64,000 bases of DNA, from the NCBI GenBank assembly GCA_933822405.4, contig CAKOGP040002103.1, positions 1 through 64,000 on the forward strand. The letters run 5' to 3'. Below, piece by piece: positions 51,822 to 60,362 of this stretch; the first letter of the stretch is position 1, and the number at the start of each line of letters is the position of its first letter. Source of the stretch: Cylindrotheca closterium. Lineage: Eukaryota; Bacillariophyta; Bacillariophyceae; Bacillariales; Bacillariaceae. The notes beneath the pieces were generated by a model that worked only from the letters and a program-made list of their open reading frames with translations, ran no database searches and was not told the origin of the DNA. A program made the position numbers and the translations under genes.

Positions 51822-52964
51822 TTAAGACGACCGTGATAAGAAGTCTGTCGTCCACTGCTCCCATTCTTTTGGAATACTCATGACAGTATAGTTTGTGACC
51901 TCTTCCTTGTCTCCATTGTAGATCTTGCCATGAAAGTTTTTCCCTTGTCCCCCTTCGACCATCCATGCGATCGTATCGGTGACATTTCGTGCGTCGGGAA
52001 AGACAGCTTGGGCAATTTCCACCAGTGGCCAATAGCAACCGCTGGATTCCTTTTCGATGGAGTTGTGTGGTTTTCCAACTTGGGCCAACATGACTGTGAC
52101 ACCAGATCCTTTCATATCTTGCAAACAATTCAAGAAGGAGATGGTACTGCAGGCGACGGTTTCAGACATTGACTTGTACCAACTGAAGTTTACACCTATG
52201 GGCGTGTCAATCAAGTCAGGTTCACGCCAAGTTGTTTCCGGGTTGACGTAGATGATGCGAGGTGCTTTGTTTCCCTCTAACATTTTTTTCAGCGTTTTTG
52301 TCAATATGTATCGTGCCATGTAGTTCACCATGAAAGATGATTCAAGGTCGTCGTCATTAGTTTGTCGCGAAAAGGGCCAAATACATGCATTGTGTATCAG
52401 AGTATTCAGTTTGGGTATTTGCTGTTGCACATTTTCCGCAAGCTTATAGACATCAGCAATGGTGCTGAGTTTTCCAATAATGTAGCCAAGTTTGGAATTC
52501 CCACTTTCTAGACGAAGCTCTTCTGATGCTTTCGTGGCTTCTTCTTCAGATGAAGCGACGAAGAAAACTTGATGGCCCTTCAACAGGAGTTCCAGAGCCA
52601 ATGGTTTCCCTGTACCCATTAGCCCTTCAGTAACTAGTACTACTCGAGAGTCAAATCGGGCCTCTGCGGGCACTTTGCTGTTGAGGTAGTCCAAAATCTC
52701 GAATTGAAGGCTAGCACGAGCAATTTCAATGGTGGTATCATCCGTAAGCTCTTCCATCAATCCTGGATTGGCACCTCCCTCTTCGACGAGAACCTTGACA
52801 ATCTCCAAGTTCCCATTCTTGATAGCTTCGTGAATAGGAGCTGTAAAGTACTCGGGATGCTGCCAGTTGGGGTCGACGCCACCGGCTAGGTGATAGCGAG
52901 TTTTGGCAAGATCACCCTCTTCCGCAGCCTTGAACAAGTCTTTCCAGTTTCCTCCTTCTGGCAT
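51822..52964 (-). CDS. Ankyrin-SDR fusion lacking the classical catalytic motif
   Basis: 380 residues from ATG 52964, intronless. Residues 1-95 have two or three ankyrin repeats (DLFKAAEEGDLAKTRYHL, APIHEAIKNGNLEIVKVLVEEGGANP). The rest follows the SDR Rossmann order: beta1 RVVLVTEGLMGTGKPLALELL where the usual TGxxxGIG is only partly kept, HNACIWPF in place of NNAG, then ESSFMVNYMARYILTKTL and RIIYVNPETTW. The active site YxxxK is not present; WYKSMSETVA has Tyr-Lys-Ser only. So the enzyme fold is likely retained but dehydrogenase activity is doubtful; it may be a redox-sensing or scaffold protein. The fusion is unusual. Confidence 0.72.
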   Translation of the reverse strand: MPEGGNWKDLFKAAEEGDLAKTRYHLAGGVDPNWQHPEYFTAPIHEAIKNGNLEIVKVLVEEGGANPGLMEELTDDTTIEIARASLQFEILDYLNSKVPAEARFDSRVVLVTEGLMGTGKPLALELLLKGHQVFFVASSEEEATKASEELRLESGNSKLGYIIGKLSTIADVYKLAENVQQQIPKLNTLIHNACIWPFSRQTNDDDLESSFMVNYMARYILTKTLKKMLEGNKAPRIIYVNPETTWREPDLIDTPIGVNFSWYKSMSETVACSTISFLNCLQDMKGSGVTVMLAQVGKPHNSIEKESSGCYWPLVEIAQAVFPDARNVTDTIAWMVEGGQGKNFHGKIYNGDKEEVTNYTVMSIPKEWEQWTTDFLSRSS

Positions 52965-53304
52965 GGCAAAATGTGGGTTTAATGTGTATTGTATAGATTA
53001 GATTGTGATCCTGATTCACGTTGCTTTGCATTAATTTGTGGTATTCTGACTAAAGAATGTTGCGATTGATGTCAATGCTTGTCAGAATCTTATGGCAGGT
53101 CATCATCATTACTCAAATCGCATCCTTTTCACGCCCCCTTAGTGCTATATTATGGGGACCTATTAAGGGGTATCTCCCTTAATTTCCCTGTCACGACTGA
53201 AGAAGAACATGAGAGAAGGGTTTTGTGAAAACCTCGTGCCAAAAATATCACAACCCATGAGGTCATGAAAATAGTCTCATAATTTTGAATTTCGGCTCAG
53301 TACA
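52965..53304. promoter_or_regulatory. Divergent intergenic region with an 8-bp inverted repeat
   Basis: 340 bp between divergent starts. ATTAAGGG at 53162-53169 and CCCTTAAT at 53176-53183 could form an 8-bp stem with a 6-nt loop; CCCCTTA occurs upstream at 53135-53141. Confidence 0.45.
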
Positions 53305-53763
53305 ATGTCACGGCACAACATTTCACACGAAACCATCATTGAGGCGCCCATCGACCTTGTCTGGAAAGAACTGATAGCGATCGATGATTGGGAGTGGAAT
53401 CGTTGGACAAGGCTCAAGGCAACCGAGCCAGTGGAAGGAACTTCTGGAAAGTTGATGGCATCGTACGAAGGAGACGACAAGTGGCAAGAGTTTGATTTTA
53501 CATTTGGTCCAGTCAATGAATCTTCCCATATTTTGACTTGGCAAGGTTCAGTTGCCGGTGGCTGTTTGTTTTCTGGTTATCACACGATGCAACTAGAATC
53601 AGTCAAGGAAGGGCAAACAAAGCTGATTCATAAAGAACAGTTTGGTGGCCTCTTGCCAATGATTGGGGCAGGGTTGCCATACAAAACTCTCAATCGAAAC
53701 TATTTATTGATGAATGAATCGCTGAAAGACAATGTGGAGAAGAAAGCAAAAAACAAAACTTGA
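53305..53763 (+). CDS. SRPBCC (START-like) domain protein
   Basis: 152 residues from ATG 53305. The opening ISHETIIEAPIDLVWKELIAIDDWEWNRW is the standard first strand and helix of the polyketide cyclase/SRPBCC family. It is followed by alternating beta strands (GKLMASYEG, QEFDFTFGPV, ILTWQGSV, KLIHKEQFGG) and a long C-terminal helix (YKTLNRNYLLMNESLKDNVEKKAK). These proteins bind hydrophobic ligands in a helix-grip fold; the ligand is unknown. The stop at 53763 lies 13 bp before the stop of the convergent ATPase gene, so the two 3' UTRs must overlap. Confidence 0.85.
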   Translation: MSRHNISHETIIEAPIDLVWKELIAIDDWEWNRWTRLKATEPVEGTSGKLMASYEGDDKWQEFDFTFGPVNESSHILTWQGSVAGGCLFSGYHTMQLESVKEGQTKLIHKEQFGGLLPMIGAGLPYKTLNRNYLLMNESLKDNVEKKAKNKT

Positions 53764-53776
53764 GAATTAACTCCTC

Positions 53777-56700
53777 TTAACCCATCAAACTACTCGTTGT
53801 TTTCATCAATAGGTCAACTTTTGCGGATGCACCCCATTCTCGGTAGAATCTAATCGCCTCGTGCAATCGATAGTTGTATTCTTCATCATCATTCAGGTCT
53901 TCTTTTACGAAATCACCATAGCGCTCATTGATCAGTGCAGCATGGTGCAAATTCCCGTTGCGAGCTGCCAACCGGATGGATTCGACAAAGAGCTTTTTCG
54001 CCGAATCGTACTTGCGCCGGAGTGCTTCGTCTTCGGCTTTTAGGAAGATCCAATAGTGCTCGACATTTGGATTTCCCTTGTCTCTCCAGATGCCTACAGT
54101 TTTCAGAATCTGACGGGCTCGACGTTTGTACTTTCCTTGCTTTGTCTTTCGAGCCATGGCAAACAGTGCAATGCCTCGGTGAAATGTCTCCATCATGCAC
54201 AAGAAGAAACCAGGAAAGGCTTTGCTAAATGATTCATCACATTCAACAGATAGATCTGCAGCTCCCGCGTAGTCCCCAAAGAATAGAAGTAATTCCAACT
54301 TGGCAAGATTGTGCAAGGCATCGTGCAGCGGCGTCTTTCGGACGAATTTGACGGAGTTGTAAGCCTCGCCATGAAGTGTTTTCGTGGAATTAGAGTTTCC
54401 AGTCAGGTTTAGAATGACTTGCCAAAACATTCGTAAGAAGGTATCTTGGTCATGCTGCTTGAGTTCTTCTGTTTGCGTGGCACAGGTTGCGCACTTGGCT
54501 AGTATTCTTCCGAGCGGTTTGCCAAGATGAAAACTCAAAAATATCCGCCGCATGATGGAAGCCCACATAGCATACTCAGAATTGCCTGTTCTCATACCTG
54601 ATGTGTATGCATTCGCAAAAGGAGCGAAGCAATTTTCTAGATGCTTTGTCCACGGAAGAACATGGTTGTAGCAAGAGAATAGCTGTGACAAAAGAGATGA
54701 GATGACGAAAGTGCATGTCGAGTGGTATCAATTTAATTTCACTCCGATCCATTTATCGTTCTTACCGTGTTGGCTTCAAAATGATCCCCCTTGTCTAAAT
54801 CCTGGATTGCCAGTGCAGTCTCGGCGAAGAAAGCTGCAGTTTGGTAATCATGAAGCAGCGCCACTGTCACTAGGCCCAAGTGGGCATAGGCAGGACCAGC
54901 CAACATGCTGACACCGTGTTCCAGGGTAATCTGAATCATACGAGTGGTGGATTGGATAAGGAGCAAGTTGTTCTTGGAAAGATAGCTGGCATACAACAGT
55001 CGAAAAAGAAATTGCATGGTTGCCTCTTGCTTAGGATCCTCCATCATCGTTGGTGATTCAAAGGTCGAAATGGGGGTATTCTTTGCATTGCGCACGGTTC
55101 GACGGAATATCGTAATCGTCTTGGTAGTGTGGAGCGGCCCTTTGGCAGCAAGATCCACTCCGAGTTCCTCCAGAACGGTCAAGCAAAATTGAATGGTATC
55201 TTTGTATTTCATGTCAATATTCGATAGCTTGTGGAAGCTCGCCGTGTACACTGGCACTTTGTCCAGAGTGGAACAGGATTCTTGTGACAAGACCTCCTTG
55301 CTGTACTTCTTCATCTTCTCCACTCGACCCAAGGCGAGCTCTGTCTCTGTCCCAATTGTATACAGTCGAAGAGTAAGGTCCCTTTGGCTTTCCCATTTAT
55401 CCTTTGGTAGTGTATCAAGCCCTGCAGAAACGTATTTGGACTGCGAAATAATGGCGACAAACAACGAAACATTAGCGGTAGGCTTCAGAGGTGTGTCAAG
55501 CAGAAGCAGAAGATCAACAACTTACAGCACTATGGAAGGCGGCAATCCCTTGCGCTTTTTCCGCGGCATGGAGGTTTAGAGCTGCAAAATCTGATCTCTG
55601 GACTTTACCCTTGTTGATTAGATTGGCCACAGCAAAGACATTTTCGTCGAGCTCCTCTCCGTCCAGACATTCGAAGAGCACCAGCCCGACTTCATACTGA
55701 AAGGCAGAGCCTCGAGCATCGCCTAGCAAAAGTGCGGCTTCTTGCACCCTATCGTGTACCCACCTATATGATTTCTGCCCACACTGTTCAATAAAGTCCT
55801 TTTCGGCTAGTACTGCAAGCATTGCTGACACGTCTTGTGCCTTCAGATGTCCCGAATCCCTGCGGGCATGCTGATTCCATATTATATCGACGGTATTAAT
55901 GGGAAAGGTGGAACCCAAGCATGCAATATATTGGAGGAGAAGCTGATAACTCCGAGAAAGCTTCTCCATTCGGGCTTGCAACAAGTGAACAACGTTGGAA
56001 GTCGACATTGTTTCCTTCTCGACCTTCTCGGAATCCCATGTCCACACCATGAGTCCAAGGCTAACTGAAAACACAAACAAGCATATAGCGGTGTGAGTGA
56101 CAGGTAATATATTTGCAGGAAATGATCATTACTATCAGATCGTGATAATACGTACAGGTGATAAGTCCTTCCTCTTCGAGCATGGTCACAAATTCAATCA
56201 AGAAATAGGGATTCCCATTGGTCCTCTTGAAGCAAATCTCGGATAGCTTTTGAGCTCGTCGTTCGTTGTCAATCGACAAGATGGACGTAACAATCTGCTT
56301 GACCTCATTCAGCTCGAAACTGTGCAGATTAATGTTTGTCATGTTGAATCCATACCGTTGTTGCTTTGTTGACAGATCGTAAATCGCCTGTGACAACATG
56401 TGCTTCTCGTTGACTTCATTCGATCGGTAGCATCCAATAATCATAAGTGCATTTGAATTTCTCATGTCGGAAACGAGGTACTGAAGAACTTCCAGGGACC
56501 CCGCGTCCACCCATTGTAGGTCATCAAATACCATTACCATGGGTGAGAAGAAAGCATTCATCACTCGCGTTAGCACTCGAAAGACATATTTCCACCTCTC
56601 GTGTTCGGCATCCCAATCAAAATTTTGAACATCATAGCTATCCCCGTCATCAGGCGGTGGAACAATGTTATCAAACTCTGGGACTAATGTTGACAAGAGC

Positions 56701-57416
56701 TTGACTTCGGATCCCAATTCCGAAATTATTGTTTCACCAATAGAACGAATCAATTCCCCCCCTTTGTCCTCTTGTTGACGTATTTGGATCGTCAAAAAGA
56801 GTTCCCCAAATACTTTGGCAATGCCAGCATAAGGTTCGTCTGATGAAAAATCAAACTTCCCCCTCAAGAATATCCCATGCTGCATATCTGTTACTTCTTT
56901 GTCCAAGGTGTAAGCCAAGGTACTCTTCCCCACCCCCGAGTAGCCCTGAATAAATATTAATTCCTTCTGTCTGGATGACGATGATGCAAACTCATCTGCA
57001 TCACTGTTGTTATCATTATCGTCATTTGCATTTGTCATGCGTGACAAGCACGATTGCAAGAGCTTGATTTCCTCTTCCCTCCCCACCAAGCCCACAGAAT
57101 CCGGTTGTAATTTGTTTATCGTCAATGCCATAATATTCTCATTATTCCTCAAATCATCCGAATGGTTCACAAGACGATTCCTTAGTTCACTGGTCAACGA
57201 AGAAACCCGCTTGGCATATCGTCGTGCCGCCTTCTTGTAGTCGGTAGGTGAGGCACGATGATGCCCACTCTTCGACACCAAAGGAGCCTCGAACATTTCG
57301 GATTCTCCAGCGCAGTCGAGACTGTTGAGCGATAGCCGCTGATCATTATCATCAATCTTGAGTTCACCACCATCGCTAATAATACTTTCATCAAACGAGG
57401 ACGATGAGTCGTCCAT
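53777..57416 (-). CDS. AAA_16/TPR-type ATPase (paralogue B, three introns)
   Basis: Exons 57416-56156, 56064-55526, 55440-54766 and 54682-53777 (phases 1, 0, 0) give 1126 residues; every boundary is GT-AG and each join matches paralogue A (for example LITFSLGLMVWTWD against LLSFNLGLLKWVWEE). An in-frame ATG at 57455 is an alternative start. A Ser/Asp-rich N-terminus is followed by VGREEEI (111-117) and Walker A GYSGVGKS at 158-165, the Walker B-like VMVFDDLQWVDA, and a TPR-like C-terminus ending RFYREWGASAKVDLL. As in A, no kinase or cyclase domain is attached. Divergence is highest in the N-terminal 100 residues. Probably a signalling ATPase; partners unknown. Confidence 0.88.
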
Positions 57417-57702
57417 GTTGCATACTGTAATGGCTGGTATTAAAATTTTGTGCAAGCGAAATATAAAGCGCTACTATGTGGTTGTAAAAATTGATCACCG
57501 CTGGAGCATGCATTCGTAGGAATCAATCGGCTTGGTCGACAGCAGGATTGACGCCAAAGAAGCGTGACCGACTCGCGCATGCTCCACATTTTCAAAACGT
57601 GAGATCTTTTGGTGATCGAGCAAAACACGAACAAATTGAAATCAAAGAAGCATCAAACACTTCTCACACTTCTCTCAACGCATATCCCATATCTATTCTA
57701 TC
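57417..57702. promoter_or_regulatory. Divergent promoter region (ATPase B / small acidic protein)
   Basis: 286 bp between divergent ATGs. An upstream ATG for the ATPase (57455) falls inside it. No motif stands out. Confidence 0.4.
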
Positions 57703-58005
57703 ATGGCTACTACTGACGCAGGAGTTTTCAACCTATCTTCCCTTTTGAATAACTTGGACGGACCTGGTGAAGACAATGAGGAAAAGAAGGATCTTTTCGA
57801 ATTTGTCCGAACCTTGATGCAAAGTCTAGCAACGGACGATCCTCAAATCTACAACAAGGCAAAGGTCATGATGGACGAAGAAGTGCAAAAGAATTTCAGC
57901 AGTTTTGAAGAGGCAAAGTCAACATTCTTGGCTCGCATCAAGGAAATTGCCGGCGACGAACACTGGAAAAAGGCTTGCGATGAATGTGGAGTGGAAGAGA
58001 AGTAA
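57703..58005 (+). CDS. Small acidic helical protein, unknown
   Basis: 100 residues from ATG 57703, intronless. The sequence is almost entirely amphipathic helix with a short loop: EKKDLFEFVRTLMQSLATDD, IYNKAKVMMDEEVQKNF, SSFEEAKSTFLARIKEIAGDE and HWKKACDECGVEEK with a CxxC near the end. The reading frame is clean and in a good start context, so it is likely a real gene. I do not recognise the family; helical adapter proteins such as calponin- or ubiquitin-associated types are only guesses. Confidence 0.65.
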   Translation: MATTDAGVFNLSSLLNNLDGPGEDNEEKKDLFEFVRTLMQSLATDDPQIYNKAKVMMDEEVQKNFSSFEEAKSTFLARIKEIAGDEHWKKACDECGVEEK

Positions 58006-58386
58006 AGATTTTGTCGAAGCCAAGGATTTCGACACGTGCATACTACCGTATATAGCAATCTAAACAAGATTCAATGAAGATACAGACAATAGTACATTTC
58101 GTTAATCTGTGGAATTACTCTCGTCACCAAGAAGAACCATTCATTGACGATTGCGTCACTACTGTATTGAAATAATGTACTTTGGTCCATTCCACCATGA
58201 ATTTCGTCCTTCTCAAGGGAATAGTCGCTATTAGTACCTTGGTCAAAGGAGAAATCATGCGAGCCCAGTACCATTGAGAATGAGGAGTCAAATGAAGCAA
58301 GACAGTCGCGATGTCGCGATCCATTATCAACCTATGCTTGCACAATGATCTTTTGCCACCTCGATACCATGATCCTCTCATCGATA
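58006..58386. other. Convergent intergenic region
   Basis: 381 bp between stops. The minus-strand frames at 58124-58729 overlap the next gene in another frame and are shadows. Confidence 0.4.
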
Positions 58387-60027
58387 TCATTGTATAGTTC
58401 GGTTGCAGTTGTGGACGTAATGATGGAGGAACCGTACTGTGGCTGGATTCTTGATGTAATGAAAGTTGATAGTCTCTGGAGAACAACAGTCTTTTCCTGA
58501 CAATACTCCCCACTCCTTGTTGTATTTCCTGTACCAGGGAATTTTTCCTTTGTAGATGTACAGCAGTTGTGGGCCGAAATGATGAAATCTCTCCCGAAGT
58601 TGCTCGTCTCGGGTGTCCGTATAAGTGATATTGCAAGCATGTTTTAGGCATCGGCCCGTGAGGACGTCCTCTTGCGCTGACGCTTTCCAAGGCATGCAGC
58701 GAGAGTCTATCCTGTGATCGACTAAACACTGGAGCGACGGTCGACTAAGCGCATAGCCCGCACCCCCCGTATTGAACCCGACTTCATCAAATTTGAAGCG
58801 TCTCCCTATGTAGTGAGCTTCGCTGGAATTGAACCTTGCCAAATAGTTCTTCAAGTTTTGTGGAAAGGCTACCAAATCATCACCACCAATGTAGAACCAA
58901 TCAAATTGCGATATGTAGTGTTGCCCCACAAACATATTCATGCTTATAACCTTTTGCCACATGTTACCGTACTTTTCTCGCCCCATGTGGTTTACACTGA
59001 TTGCGGGTATCCGAGGATCGGACTTTGTTGAAAAGGCAAGGAAACCATCGCAACCCGGAGCCCAGGTTTCCCGCATCACTCGAATGGCAGTGTGATGCTT
59101 CTTTTCCATGGTATAGATCATGCACAAAACTCTGTTCCCTTCTGGTTCTGACCTTCTTGGCATGGGGGGCGCTGTGATCGGTACCACGTCCAACAGCTCC
59201 TTGCTCGATGTATTTCCCATTAACTGGCACAACTCGTCGTCTAAAGGTGGTGGCCATGGATTCCCATTGGCATCGTATCCATCCAAATACATCCGGCGCA
59301 ACATGGTGACATCCGGAATCCAATCCTTCCCAGGATCGATGGAGGAGATGTTGGGTACATCCGCATAAAATTCCTCCCAAGAATCCCGACAATACTTGCA
59401 CGTGTGATCGTTCACCTTGCATTCTTCCCAGGAACAATCCATGGCATGTGGTTCTGGTTGCCAGCCATACCACGGGTTCACAACAGCATACGTGCCATTG
59501 AGATAATAGATATTGTTCGCGGAGTTGTTGCTTTGGATGCTCCTAGTACTAGCGTGATGTGGCGGCGATGGCGATGATGATGATGATGATGATGATGCCG
59601 TGGTGGTCGTGTATTCAGATGAATTTGTTTCCGTGAAATCCTCTCTGTTCTCCAAAAGACTTTGGTTGTTAGCAAGATATGATGCCATCGATGACGTGTT
59701 GGTGTGGTCAGCTGGATTCAGAGTTGTAGTATACTCTTTGCCGTCGAAAAGGTTTGGGTATGCAGCATTTGCTGATGATGCTGATGAGGATAACGATGAT
59801 GACGCGTTGGTGTATTCAGATACATTATACAACACCCGGATGTTGACTTTGTGCTGCGAAGAATTATCATGCAGTGTTGATTCTAGCTTTGAATCAGATG
59901 CAGATATGTCATGTGATGTTTCCCGTTTTGAAGCACCGTAACCATTCAACTTTCGGGAATTGCCAAAAAAGTAGAGACCGACAAGGCAGCAGAGCCCCAA
60001 ATATCCAAATAGACCTTTTCGAACCAT
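58387..60027 (-). CDS. GT31 glycosyltransferase, core-1 beta-1,3-galactosyltransferase-like
   Basis: 546 residues from ATG 60027. A short cytosolic N-terminus and one hydrophobic segment (GYLGLCCLVGLYFFG, about 8-22) make it a type II Golgi membrane protein, followed by a long Ser/Thr/Asn-rich stem. The catalytic part (about 300-545) has RVLCMIYTMEKKHHTAIRVMRETW, the metal-binding GGDDLVAFP (DxD-like), HYIGRR and GFNTGGAGYALSR, and ends in HFGPQLLYIYKG, the pattern of C1GalT1-type enzymes. They add beta-1,3-galactose to O-linked GalNAc in animals; whether that acceptor occurs in this organism is unknown. A poly-Ser run in the stem is encoded by a GAT/TCA microsatellite at about 59574-59600. 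Confidence 0.82.
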   Translation of the reverse strand: MVRKGLFGYLGLCCLVGLYFFGNSRKLNGYGASKRETSHDISASDSKLESTLHDNSSQHKVNIRVLYNVSEYTNASSSLSSSASSANAAYPNLFDGKEYTTTLNPADHTNTSSMASYLANNQSLLENREDFTETNSSEYTTTTASSSSSSSSPSPPHHASTRSIQSNNSANNIYYLNGTYAVVNPWYGWQPEPHAMDCSWEECKVNDHTCKYCRDSWEEFYADVPNISSIDPGKDWIPDVTMLRRMYLDGYDANGNPWPPPLDDELCQLMGNTSSKELLDVVPITAPPMPRRSEPEGNRVLCMIYTMEKKHHTAIRVMRETWAPGCDGFLAFSTKSDPRIPAISVNHMGREKYGNMWQKVISMNMFVGQHYISQFDWFYIGGDDLVAFPQNLKNYLARFNSSEAHYIGRRFKFDEVGFNTGGAGYALSRPSLQCLVDHRIDSRCMPWKASAQEDVLTGRCLKHACNITYTDTRDEQLRERFHHFGPQLLYIYKGKIPWYRKYNKEWGVLSGKDCCSPETINFHYIKNPATVRFLHHYVHNCNRTIQ

Positions 60028-60362
60028 CCGTTTGTTCGGCAGATCAAATGGACAAAAGGCCTGCAGTGGAATGAGTATATTCTACTGCATTCACTGCTTT
60101 GTCATTCCTGCAGTATCGTCCTTTAGTTTTATGTCAGGGAATAAAAGGATCGCAGCCGAATTTTCACACCATTGCGGGTCATTTCGAAAGGTACTACACT
60201 AGTGTTTGGAGTCCTGTTCTTCCATCGTACGGCAAGACCAACTGATTGCCAATGATCCACCATGATCTTTATCTGTCACAAAATTCCGACAAACCGTAAA
60301 TTGCACACAGGACAGTATATCGATCCTTTTTATCACCTACAGTACTTGACAATAATGCTGTG
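60028..60362. promoter_or_regulatory. Divergent intergenic region (GT31 / PIF1)
   Basis: 335 bp between divergent starts. A two-codon uORF (ATG 60355, CTG, TGA) overlaps the PIF1 start as TGATG. Confidence 0.5.

Noticed and set aside
58124..58729. 201-codon minus-strand ORF
   Set aside because: Overlaps the end of the GT31 gene in another frame without any motif.
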